DNA of 24,688 nucleotides from Adlercreutzia shanghongiae (GTDB lineage Bacteria; Actinomycetota; Coriobacteriia; Coriobacteriales; Eggerthellaceae), in the NCBI RefSeq assembly GCF_035830635.1, contig NZ_JAYMFI010000025.1, forward strand, positions 1 to 24,688, given 5' to 3'. Numbering within the stretch: position 1 is the stretch's first letter; each line of letters opens with the position of its first letter. Of the stretch, positions 15,241-22,636 are shown in pieces. Made by a program: the position numbers and the translations under genes. The notes under the pieces were generated by a model. It did not search any database. It was given only the letters and a program-made list of their open reading frames with translations, and was not told the origin of the DNA.

Positions 15241-15906
15241 TTAGCCCTCCAGTGCAACATCGGTGGCGGTGAACTTGCCGTCGGCGCCTAGGGAGCCGGT
15301 GAGTACCACCTTGGAACCGTCGGACACCTCGTCGGACAGGGCGCCCTCGAAGATGACGGGCATGGTCTCGCCGCTCTCGGCATCAACGATGACGAAGCGG
15401 TCGCCCTGGCCCGCCGCCGTGAGCGTGCCCGGCGCGATGGGGCCGGCCACCTTGACGACCTTGCTATAGACGCTCTCGCCATAGCCCAGAAGCTGGGCGA
15501 CCGTGAGGGCGTTATCGGCGTTCTCGTACTTCGACGGACACTTGGTCACGAGCTCGGAGCACTCGAGCACGCCGGCCTCGTTGATCTTGCCCGTGCAGAT
15601 GGCCGTGACGTCGTTACCGAAGGTGGACGAGGCGGCGCCGTCGTAGCGCACCTCGAGCTGGGTGCCCGGGTCGCCGTCCGGATCGTAAATCTTGAAGGTG
15701 AGCACGTCGTCGCTCGTGGCAAATGAATCCTGCACCACGTTGCCCGACACCTGCACCTTCTGACCGGCCTGAGGATTCTCGGCGGCCTCGGCAATGCTCA
15801 TGGTGGTGGCAGCGGTGTTGCCGCCCACAAAGGCGAGCACCAGGATGAGCACGATAATGATGACGCCGGATACGGCGATCATCCTCTTCTTCATCTTAGC
15901 GTTCAT
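15241..15906 (-). CDS. ccmE: CcmE heme chaperone, CxxxY type with two OB-like domains
   Basis: CcmE carries heme covalently from CcmC to CcmF. The 221-aa protein has an N-terminal membrane anchor (about residues 8-30) and a first OB-like domain (about 38-135) ending in the heme-attachment segment KCPSKYEN, so the attachment residue is Cys in a CxxxY motif rather than the His of HxxxY. A second OB-like segment (about 150-221) resembles the same fold (VKVAGPI, FVIVDAESGE, VIFEGALSDEVSDGSKVVLTG) but has no ligand motif. CcmE proteins are usually about 140-160 aa. The ATG follows AGGAGGACT. It is the first gene of the ccm operon. Confidence 0.88.
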   Translation of the reverse strand: MNAKMKKRMIAVSGVIIIVLILVLAFVGGNTAATTMSIAEAAENPQAGQKVQVSGNVVQDSFATSDDVLTFKIYDPDGDPGTQLEVRYDGAASSTFGNDVTAICTGKINEAGVLECSELVTKCPSKYENADNALTVAQLLGYGESVYSKVVKVAGPIAPGTLTAAGQGDRFVIVDAESGETMPVIFEGALSDEVSDGSKVVLTGSLGADGKFTATDVALEG

Positions 15907-16210
15907 AGTCCTCCTATGTTCCCTAGCTGCTAATGGGCGGACCCGCCTCCCCACAAGGCCCGAACGTTATCTCGCCTATTTTACGCAGTTGGCGCCGATG
16001 GCGGCGAGAAGCAGTTTCGGCTCTACCATTTCCCTACAACCATTGCGGCTTTGCAATGCAGGCCGCACGCCAATGCAGGCCGCCCCTTGCGACGCAGGCT
16101 GTATGCCCCACGCCCGCCGCCACGCTAAACCTTATCCCGAGGGCAGAGTCAAGCGCATCGCCCAACCGGGGTAATTCCCCCGTCCAGCCCTACGCAAAAG
16201 CTGATGGTTT
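15907..16210. promoter_or_regulatory. ccm operon upstream region with short repeats
   Basis: This gap lies between the leftward nrfA terminator and leftward ccmE, so it must hold the ccm promoter unless transcripts read through. Within it CATTGC (16041-16046) and GCAATG (16053-16058) form an inverted repeat. CAATGCAGGCCGC occurs twice in tandem (16054-16066 and 16071-16083, period 17), with a degenerate third copy near 16091-16101. These are candidate regulator sites. No gene is supported here. Confidence 0.45.
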
Positions 16211-16220
16211 AAAAGCAGAA

Positions 16221-16277
16221 GGCGCGCACCGTCTTCGGATGCGCGCCTCCTGCAGCACCGGAGGGAGGAGCCGGTGC
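16221..16277 (-). terminator. Double-hairpin terminator of the nap-nrf operon
   Basis: Two hairpins follow the nrfA stop codon on the minus strand. The first pairs GCACCGG with CCGGTGC (16255-16261 and 16271-16277). The second pairs GGCGCGC with GCGCGCC (16221-16227 and 16241-16247), and on the minus strand it runs into TTCTGCTTTTAAA. The second is a good Rho-independent terminator and should separate the nap-nrf transcript from ccm. Confidence 0.85.
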
Positions 16278-16292
16278 GGAATTGTCGGGCTG

Positions 16293-17567
16293 CTAGTAGG
16301 CCATGTTCAGCAGGGCGTAGCCGGCCTTCAGCTCGTCCTCGCACTTGTCGAGGTTGTCCTGGGCCAGGCCCGGGTTGTGGGCGCCCTCGGAATTCTCCAC
16401 CATCACGAAATCCCAATAGAACTGCGCGTGGCGGTGAACCTGCTGGGCCTCGGCGAGGGTGTCGGCGTCAAGGCTCTCGCGCTGGGCGGCGAGCTCCTTG
16501 ATGTAGGCCTCCAGCTTGGCCGCCAGCTCGTGCTCGCGGTCGGTGGTCTCCTTCTGCCATGCCACAATCTGGCTCGACAGGTCGGCATGGCATCCCTCGC
16601 ACTTCTCCATGATGGCCGGGTCCTCGGTAGGGTTCACCAGGTTGTGAGAGCTGTACTCGGTGCCGTCTTCCGCCGTAGCCGGGGCCATGTGACAGTCGGC
16701 GCAGCTGTAGCCCTGCTTGGCCATGGAGGACTGGGCGCCGCCGTAGATGGTCTCGAACTCGGGATGCTGGGCCTTCAGCATGGGGGCGCCGGTCTCGGTA
16801 TGCTCCCAGTCCTTGAAGTCCATGGCGTCGTAGTAGTCGAGCATGGCCTCGGCGGTCATGGCCTCAAGCCCCACGTAGGGGTTCGACGTGGCCTTGGTCT
16901 CCGGGTAGAAGTAGTACTCGTTGTGGCACTGGCCGCAGGTCTCGGCGCTCACGGACACCGCATCGGCATCGGCGCCCAAAGCGTCGGCGAAGTGCCTCTG
17001 GGTGACGACCACCTTCGAGGGGTCGTTCTCGTGGCAGTTGTAGCAGCTGATGGGCTCGGTCATCTCCATGAGCACCTCGGCGAAGGGCTTCTGGTACGCC
17101 GCATCGCCCTCGGAGTTCACCATGGCGGTGTACTGGGGCGTCTTGCAGGTGAGGCAGTTCGCCAGCGTATTCTCGTTCACGCGCGGCGTCTCGGAGACCG
17201 ACTGCAGGGTGTAGGCGTGGCTCGCGGCCTCGTCATAGCCCTTGGCGAACCCGTAGCCGGCGTACATGGTGACGAGCTCGGGGTACTCGGTCAGGTAGTC
17301 CTGCTTGCCCTCGGGGCTGTTGGACTCGTTGGCCTTATAGGTCTGATACTGGTTCGGGTAGATGTCCTTCCAGGAATCGGCCACCACCACGCCGAAGGAA
17401 TCGGCTTCGGGGGTCTCCGCCGGCGCCGCTGCCGCCGGGGCGTCGGCCCCTCCCCCGGACGGCGCCGCCGCAGGCTCGTTGCCTGCGGGCGCGCAGGCGG
17501 CAAGGGCGGCCACCAGGGCCACCGTGGTCGCGGCAACGGCAGCGGCCTTATAGGTCGATCGTTTCAT
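16293..17567 (-). CDS. nrfA: Pentaheme cytochrome c nitrite reductase NrfA (ammonia-forming)
   Basis: NrfA reduces nitrite to ammonium with six electrons on the outer side of the membrane. The 424-aa protein has the hallmark active-site motif CLTCK (lysine-ligated heme) followed by four CxxCH motifs: CYNCH, CGQCH, CADCH and CEGCH. The LKAQHPEFE segment matches the conserved calcium-site and active-site region. The N-terminus is a lipoprotein signal with lipobox LAAC, then a Pro/Ala-rich linker, so the enzyme is tethered to the membrane. The ATG giving MKRSTYKAA follows AAGGAGGGAACG; an extension to 17756 is not supported. It is the last gene of the operon, 67 bp after napH. No nrfH partner is present. 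Confidence 0.95.
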   Translation of the reverse strand: MKRSTYKAAAVAATTVALVAALAACAPAGNEPAAAPSGGGADAPAAAAPAETPEADSFGVVVADSWKDIYPNQYQTYKANESNSPEGKQDYLTEYPELVTMYAGYGFAKGYDEAASHAYTLQSVSETPRVNENTLANCLTCKTPQYTAMVNSEGDAAYQKPFAEVLMEMTEPISCYNCHENDPSKVVVTQRHFADALGADADAVSVSAETCGQCHNEYYFYPETKATSNPYVGLEAMTAEAMLDYYDAMDFKDWEHTETGAPMLKAQHPEFETIYGGAQSSMAKQGYSCADCHMAPATAEDGTEYSSHNLVNPTEDPAIMEKCEGCHADLSSQIVAWQKETTDREHELAAKLEAYIKELAAQRESLDADTLAEAQQVHRHAQFYWDFVMVENSEGAHNPGLAQDNLDKCEDELKAGYALLNMAY

Positions 17568-17634
17568 CGTTCCCTCCTTCAATCGTTTGCTTCTCTGATG
17601 GCCGCCCTCCGGCGACCGCAACGATACCTGAAGC

Positions 17635-18537
17635 TTAGCGCGCCGCTCCCCTCGGCGAAAAGGGACGGTTTCGGTCATATTCATGGGGATGGCAGCGGCC
17701 AGACCGTCCCGGGCGGAAGCGGAGGGCCGAGGCGGGGCACGCGTCCACGCAGGCACCGCAGGCCATGCAGTCGCCGGCGCGCACGACGGCGTCCTCCCCC
17801 GCTAGCACCGGCGCGAGGATAAGGGGATCGGCCAGGCACACCTCGGAGCACTTGTCACAATGAATGCAGGCATCGTGGTCAATGGCGACGTTCACCTGGC
17901 CCGCGCGTCCGAGCACCTGGAAAACGCCCCCGAGCGGGCAGAGCGCGCGGCACCATACGCGCCGGCTGACGAGCAGCTCGGCGATGATAATGGCCGCAAG
18001 CGTGCCAGCCCCCGCGAAACCGCCGAAAGCGAGCCCCTTGTTCACCGCGCCGATGGGAGAGACGGCCTCGAAGACGGGAAATCCCACGAACGCCGATGCT
18101 GCCACCACGGCCGCGGCCACGGCGATCTTGGCCCGGCGGTCCACGGTGCGCTCCGGCACGGCGATGCCGACGCGCCGGCGCACTGCATCCACGCCCTCGC
18201 CGATAAGGTTCACCGGGCACACCCAGCCGCAGAAGGCGCGACCGCGCACGAGCCCGTAGACCACGACGACGAGCAGCGCGCCCATCAGTGCCGATGCCGT
18301 CAGGAGGCTGCGCGAGGCCGCCATCGCCTCCAGGGCCGCCAGCGGATCGAGCAGCGTGACGCCGGCGGCGCTGGAGGAGGACAGGCTGCCGAAGAAGACG
18401 CCCTCGGCCGGTGTGGCCACCTCCCCATCGCCGCCCGCGAACAGTCCCGCCAGACCCCATCCGGCCAACAGCGGCGGCAGGCAGAACAGCGCCAGCATCC
18501 CCACCTGCACCACCCGCCGCACCACCGTTATCTTCAT
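17635..18537 (-). CDS. napH: NapH-type quinol dehydrogenase, membrane iron-sulfur protein
   Basis: NapH is the membrane half of the NapGH module, which draws electrons from the quinol pool for periplasmic nitrate reduction. The 300-aa protein has four or five spans. It carries the paired cysteine motifs of the family, GRAFCGWVCPVN (about residues 100-111) and CRALCPLGG (about 193-201), and two C-terminal [4Fe-4S] motifs, CIHCDKCSEVC and CMACGACVDACP. The periplasmic stretch FFGSLSSSSAAG followed by LDPLAALE also fits NapH. The ATG overlaps the napD stop by four bases. The longer basic tail after the last cluster is not a known domain. Confidence 0.9.
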   Translation of the reverse strand: MKITVVRRVVQVGMLALFCLPPLLAGWGLAGLFAGGDGEVATPAEGVFFGSLSSSSAAGVTLLDPLAALEAMAASRSLLTASALMGALLVVVVYGLVRGRAFCGWVCPVNLIGEGVDAVRRRVGIAVPERTVDRRAKIAVAAAVVAASAFVGFPVFEAVSPIGAVNKGLAFGGFAGAGTLAAIIIAELLVSRRVWCRALCPLGGVFQVLGRAGQVNVAIDHDACIHCDKCSEVCLADPLILAPVLAGEDAVVRAGDCMACGACVDACPASALRFRPGRSGRCHPHEYDRNRPFSPRGAAR

Positions 18538-18785
18538 AGTGTCTCGTCCTCGAAGTTCACGTACACCAGGTTCACGTTCAGCACGCCGGGAACGGCCACG
18601 ATACGACTCGACACCGCGCGGGAAGCGCCCGTGGAGGGAGCCTCGATGGTGATGACGATCTTGTAGCCGCTCACCTCGTGCACTTCCACGCCTTCCATGG
18701 CCTCAAGCGCCCGACGCACCGCGTCCACCGCCTCCGGCCGCGCCTCCACCACCAGCGACGAGATGACCACCTTCTCCGCTTCCAT
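18534..18785 (-). CDS. napD: NapD, chaperone of NapA maturation
   Basis: NapD is a small cytoplasmic chaperone that binds the Tat signal peptide of NapA and delays export until the molybdenum cofactor is in place. The 83-aa protein has the expected ferredoxin-like pattern: ISSLVVEARPEAVDAVRRAL, then GVEVHEVSGYKIVITIE, then VPGVLNVNLVYVNFED. The ATG lies two bases after the napB stop codon. Its position between napB and napH supports the call. Confidence 0.9.
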   Translation of the reverse strand: MEAEKVVISSLVVEARPEAVDAVRRALEAMEGVEVHEVSGYKIVITIEAPSTGASRAVSSRIVAVPGVLNVNLVYVNFEDETL

Positions 18786-18787
18786 GG

Positions 18788-19120
18788 CTACGCCTGCTCC
18801 ACAGGATGACAGGTGATGCACTCGGCGCGGGGACCGTCCACCGCGCGCGTGGACACGTCCCCGCCCGCGTAGTGATCGGCCGGCAGCGCCGGCGCCTGGG
18901 CCAGGAACACCTCGGCCGCGTCGCTCGAGCCGTGGCAGCCGTAGCAGCCGTTGGCGCCCAGACGCTCGTAGCGGCCCTCGTGGCTCGCCGTCATGAGCGG
19001 CGGCTCGCCGGGGTTGTAGACAGCGCCGGTATCGGCCATGGGCGCAGAGCACCCGGCCAGGGCGGCAGCACCAAGAACGCCCGCGAGCACGAGCGCGGCA
19101 AGGCAGTTCGACTTCTTCAT
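18788..19120 (-). CDS. napB: NapB-like diheme cytochrome c lipoprotein
   Basis: NapB passes electrons to NapA. The 110-aa protein has a lipoprotein signal with lipobox LAGC at about residue 24, then two heme c motifs, CYGCH (about 59-63) and CITCH (about 100-104). The context fits NapB: an ASHEGRYERLGANG block before the first heme, and DHYAGGDVSTRAVDGPR before the second, each offering a distal histidine. It is shorter than proteobacterial NapB and anchored by lipid rather than free in a periplasm, as expected for a Gram-positive cell. The stop of napA is nine bases upstream. Confidence 0.9.
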   Translation of the reverse strand: MKKSNCLAALVLAGVLGAAALAGCSAPMADTGAVYNPGEPPLMTASHEGRYERLGANGCYGCHGSSDAAEVFLAQAPALPADHYAGGDVSTRAVDGPRAECITCHPVEQA

Positions 19121-19129
19121 GACATCCCC

Positions 19130-21670
19130 CTAGATCTTCTCGATGCGAACGCAAGTCTTCTTGAAATCGGGCTCCTTGGAGAGCGGGCAGTAAGTGTCCT
19201 GCACCACCAAGTTCACCAGGGTCTCCTCGGCGAAGAACGGCGCGAACACCATGCCCTCGGGCGGGCGCGTGCGCCCGGCGGTGGACACCGTGATGTCGCA
19301 GGTGCCGAACCGCGAGGTCACCCGCACGCGGTCGCCGTCGGCCACGCCGAGCCGCTCGCAATCGGCCGGATTCATGTCCAGCAGCGCCTCGGGCAGCGCC
19401 CGGGAAAGCTCGGGCACACGCCGGGTCATGGAGCCGGTATGCCAGTGCTCCAGCAGACGGCCCGTGGAGAACCAGAACGGGTACTCGTCGCTCGGCTCCT
19501 CCGCCGGCGGCTCGTAGGGGCGAAACACCACCGAGGGGCGCGCGTCGGCCGACTTGTAGAAGCTCACGCCACCGGCCTTGTCGTGCTCGCCGTAGACCTC
19601 CACGCCCAGCTCGTCGAAGCCGTCGGCCTGGGGGCCGTCGCAGAAGCGCCACAGGGTGGGCAGCCACTTCCCGTCCACCTCGCGCACCGGCCAGGTAAGG
19701 CCGTGGTTGTGGATGTACTCCTCGTAGGGGGCCAGCTGCTTGGCCTCCATCTTCAGCTTCGCCTCGGCGTTGATGGCCGCCGCGTCGGGGTTCAGGTCGG
19801 GGTTGGAGAAGGTGCGGTACTCCTCCCAGATGCTCGCGCACACCTCGCGGTCGGTGCCCTTGAAGGCGGCCGCGTCGGCATCGTACCAGGCGCCGAACAG
19901 GTGCTCGAAGGCGTCCTCGCCGCCGATCTGCTCGCCGGCCAGCACCCGCTTGGCAATTTCCATGAGCATCCACAGGTCCCACTTCGCCTCGCCGGGCGCG
20001 TCCACGGCCTTCTCGAACACGGCCGTGCGGCGCTCGCCGTTGCCGAAGGCGCCCTCGCGTTCCACCCACATGGCCGCGGGCAGCACCACGTCGGCGTACT
20101 GGCACGACAGCGTCGGATACACCTCGGCCACGCAGATGAAGGCGTCGTTGATGCCCGCAAGATCGCCCTTGCCGAGGAAGCGGGTGAGGTTGGGCATCGA
20201 CACGGCCCAGTTGTTGTGGGCGCTCCACAGAAAGTCGATGTTGCCCTTGGAAAGCTCGCGGAACATCTTCACCGTGTGGAAGCCCGGCGTCTCGATGGCG
20301 TCCAGGTACCCGTTGGGCAAGTCCCAAATGGCCTCGGTGTAGCGGCGGTGATCCGGGTTCTTCACCACCAGATCGGCGGGCAGGCGGTGCGAGAAGGTGC
20401 CCACCTCGCGGGCCGTGCCGCAGGCCGTGGGCTGGCCGGTCAGCGAGAAGGCGCCGTCGCCGGGACGGGCGTAGCGGCCGGTGAGCAAATGGATGTTGTA
20501 GATGCAGTGGTTCATCCAGGTGCCGCGGTTGTGCTGGTTCACGCCCATGGTCCACAGGCTCAGCACCTTGCGGCTCTTGTCGGCGAACACCTCGGCCAGC
20601 TCTTGGATGTCCTCGGCCGGCACGCCCGACAGCTCAGAGGCGTACTCCAGCGTGTAGGGCGCCAGCCGCGCGGCGAAGGCGTCGAAGTCGATGGGCTCCA
20701 CGTTGTCCACCGCCTGGCCGATGTCGCTCTTGTCGTAGCCGTCGTCGGTGGCGTTGCCGATGTTTTCCGTGCCCTGCTTGAACTGCACGTGGTCGGCGAC
20801 GAAGTCGTGGTCGTACTTGTCGTTCACGATAAGGTAGTTGGCGATGGCGTTCGCGATGGCGATGTCGGAGCCGGGACGGAAGGTGAGCACCTTGTCGGCC
20901 GAGGCCGAGGTGCGGGTGGTCATGGTGGTCACATCGTAGTGGCGCACCGCGTCGTCGGCGAGCTTGCGGGCCGTCAGGCGCGAGTACAGCATGGGGTGCG
21001 CCTCGGCCATGTTCGCGCCCCAGGTGACGAACACGTCGGTCTCGTCGATGTCGGCGTAGCAGCCGGCCGGCTCGTCGGTCTGGAACACGTTCATGAAGCC
21101 CACAACGGCCGACGCCATGCACAGGCGCGCATTGGGGTCGATGTTGTTGGAGAGCAGCCCCGCCTTCCAGAACTTCGCCGTGCAGTAGCCCTCCACGATG
21201 GGCTGCTGGCCGCTGCCCCAGAAGGCCAGGCGGCTCTTGTCGGCCTTCCACGTGTCGCGGAGCTTGCCCGCCACCAAATCGAGCGCCTCATCCCAGGTGG
21301 CCTCGCGCAGGCCCCCATCGGTGCCCTTGGTGGATTTGTCGTCGCGGATGAGCGGGACGGTGAGGCGATCCTCGCCGTACAGGGCCCCGGCCAGGTAGTA
21401 GCCCTTCACGCAGTTCAGACCACGGCTCGAGCCGTTCTCCGGGTCGCCGGTGACCGAGATCACCTTGCCGTCCTTGGCCTCCACGATCACGCCGCAGCCG
21501 CAGCCGCAGAAGCGGCACACGCCCACGGTCTTCACGGTGTCGCCACCCGAGGCGGCCGCGTCCCCGCCGGTGCCCGCCAGCGACGAGCAGCCCGCCATGG
21601 TGCCGGCGGCCGCCGCCGAGGCGAGGGCCACGGCCGTGGTCTTCACGAAGTTGCGTCGGGTCAAATCCAT
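19130..21670 (-). CDS. napA: Periplasmic-type nitrate reductase catalytic subunit NapA
   Basis: NapA reduces nitrate to nitrite at a bis-molybdopterin guanine dinucleotide cofactor. The 846-aa protein begins with a Tat signal (LTRRNFVK) leading to a possible lipobox MAGC near residue 27. The [4Fe-4S] site is CRFCGCGCGV (about 52-61) with the fourth Cys in GLNCVKG. The molybdenum-ligand Cys is in ARLCMASAVVGF, the position used by Nap enzymes. Later blocks FVTWGANMAEAHP, GVNQHNRGTWMNHCIYNIHL, LLTGRYARPGDGAFSLTGQP and the C-terminal RLLEHWHTGSMTRRVPEL are typical. The ATG follows GGGAGGGAACCT. An additional Cys sits within the cluster motif. Confidence 0.94.
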   Translation of the reverse strand: MDLTRRNFVKTTAVALASAAAAGTMAGCSSLAGTGGDAAASGGDTVKTVGVCRFCGCGCGVIVEAKDGKVISVTGDPENGSSRGLNCVKGYYLAGALYGEDRLTVPLIRDDKSTKGTDGGLREATWDEALDLVAGKLRDTWKADKSRLAFWGSGQQPIVEGYCTAKFWKAGLLSNNIDPNARLCMASAVVGFMNVFQTDEPAGCYADIDETDVFVTWGANMAEAHPMLYSRLTARKLADDAVRHYDVTTMTTRTSASADKVLTFRPGSDIAIANAIANYLIVNDKYDHDFVADHVQFKQGTENIGNATDDGYDKSDIGQAVDNVEPIDFDAFAARLAPYTLEYASELSGVPAEDIQELAEVFADKSRKVLSLWTMGVNQHNRGTWMNHCIYNIHLLTGRYARPGDGAFSLTGQPTACGTAREVGTFSHRLPADLVVKNPDHRRYTEAIWDLPNGYLDAIETPGFHTVKMFRELSKGNIDFLWSAHNNWAVSMPNLTRFLGKGDLAGINDAFICVAEVYPTLSCQYADVVLPAAMWVEREGAFGNGERRTAVFEKAVDAPGEAKWDLWMLMEIAKRVLAGEQIGGEDAFEHLFGAWYDADAAAFKGTDREVCASIWEEYRTFSNPDLNPDAAAINAEAKLKMEAKQLAPYEEYIHNHGLTWPVREVDGKWLPTLWRFCDGPQADGFDELGVEVYGEHDKAGGVSFYKSADARPSVVFRPYEPPAEEPSDEYPFWFSTGRLLEHWHTGSMTRRVPELSRALPEALLDMNPADCERLGVADGDRVRVTSRFGTCDITVSTAGRTRPPEGMVFAPFFAEETLVNLVVQDTYCPLSKEPDFKKTCVRIEKI

Positions 21671-21765
21671 AGGTTCCCTCCCTTATGACAGGGGGCTTGT
21701 CCGCCCCGCGTTACCGAAATGTCTTCCACAGAGATGCGAGTGCAAACCGCCCCGCAGCGCCGCCG

Positions 21766-22386
21766 CTATCCCGCCCCTTCCCGCAGAGCCACATAGGCGT
21801 CCTCGTCAGTCCCCGTCGGCACCACCACGATGGCCGGTGCGGGATCGCCCACCGGGCAGCGCTGCTCGCACAGCCCGCAGCCGGGGCACGAGCCATCGAT
21901 GACGGACGGCGCGAACACGGCGTGGATGTCGTCGCCCTCCCGCGGGCGGTAATCGATGCGGATAGCCTCGTCGATGAGCGGGCAGACGCGATAGCACACC
22001 TCGCAGCGCATGCCCTGGAAGGAAAGGCACGTCTCCTCGTTGATGCGCGCCACGCCCATGGCTGCCGCCGTCCGCTCGGACGGCACCGCGAGCGCGCCCG
22101 TGGGGCAGGCTGCGGCGCAGGGGAAGTCCCGGCAAAGGCGGCAGGCCTGGGTCCGCGCGTTCACGTAGGGAGTGGAAGCCTCGCGCCCGGCGTTCAGCGG
22201 GGCCGCGTGCACGGCCTGATACGGACATGCTTCAAGACAGCGGCCGCAGCGGATGCAGCGGGCCGCGAAATCGGTCGGAAGCCCGGCTCCGGGTGGACGC
22301 AGCAGGGGCGCAGGCGACGGGGTGGCGGCCAGAGCCGCGCCGGCGGCGAAGACGAGGACAGCCCCGGCGGCAGCGACGACGTTCAT
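21766..22386 (-). CDS. napG: NapG-type ferredoxin, first gene of the nap-nrf operon
   Basis: NapG is an exported protein with four [4Fe-4S] clusters that links NapH to the nitrate reductase. The 206-aa protein has four cysteine motifs: CIRCGRCLEACP (about residues 37-48), CRLCRDFPCAAACP, CLSFQGMRCEVCYRVCP and CPGCGLCEQRCP. The start MNVVAAAGAVLVFAAGAALA gives a hydrophobic N-terminus that could be an anchor or Sec signal; no twin arginine is visible, unlike classic NapG. GGGAGGGG precedes the ATG. A longer frame to 22572 would run through the repeat array and is rejected. A ferredoxin of NapF type is the alternative. Confidence 0.85.
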   Translation of the reverse strand: MNVVAAAGAVLVFAAGAALAATPSPAPLLRPPGAGLPTDFAARCIRCGRCLEACPYQAVHAAPLNAGREASTPYVNARTQACRLCRDFPCAAACPTGALAVPSERTAAAMGVARINEETCLSFQGMRCEVCYRVCPLIDEAIRIDYRPREGDDIHAVFAPSVIDGSCPGCGLCEQRCPVGDPAPAIVVVPTGTDEDAYVALREGAG

Positions 22387-22410
22387 GGACAGGCCCCCCT
22401 CCCTTTTCGA

Positions 22411-22568
22411 TAGGGACGATCGAGACCCGCCCCCGTGACGGCCCCAGCATACAATGGGGACAGTTGGCCGAAAAAGGGACGGCAAACCGCGAATATATGG
22501 GGACGATTGGCCCATTTGGGGACGCTTTCCCAATCTTTGTTGGGGACGGTTCGGCAATCGATGGGGAC
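22411..22568. repeat. TGGGGAC direct-repeat array in the napG/MocR divergent region
   Basis: The pentamer GGGAC, mostly as TGGGGACG, begins at 22413, 22457, 22476, 22500, 22519, 22543 and 22564. The positions form two interleaved series with a period of about 43 bp (22413, 22457, 22500, 22543 and 22476, 22519, 22564), with alternating gaps near 19 and 24. Several copies are followed by TTGGC or TTCGGC. It fills the region between two divergent genes and is probably an operator array. A dispersed repeat is the alternative. Confidence 0.7.
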
Positions 22569-22636
22569 GCATTCACCTGATGTCCTCATTTTGCTACCAT
22601 GACCCCATGGCATGCCCCATCGGAAAGGAGGCACCG

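Noticed and set aside
13594..15291. Long plus-strand open frame opposite ccmF
   Set aside because: It is the antisense shadow of the well-supported ccmF gene, with low-complexity composition and no domain.
17568..17756. N-terminal extension of nrfA
   Set aside because: The extension overlaps napH, lacks a ribosome-binding site, and would bury the lipoprotein signal that begins at 17567.
18806..21688. Very long plus-strand open frame opposite napA, napB and napD
   Set aside because: It is antisense to clear nap genes, has no ribosome-binding site and reads as His/Gly/Val-rich sequence typical of the reverse of GC-rich codons.
22411..22568. CRISPR array
   Set aside because: The repeats are only 7-10 bases, spacers are irregular and short, and no cas genes are present.
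22454..22636. N-terminal extension of the MocR protein through the repeat array
   Set aside because: The open frame is Trp/Gly/Arg-rich because it translates the repeats; a good ribosome-binding site supports the GTG at 22637.
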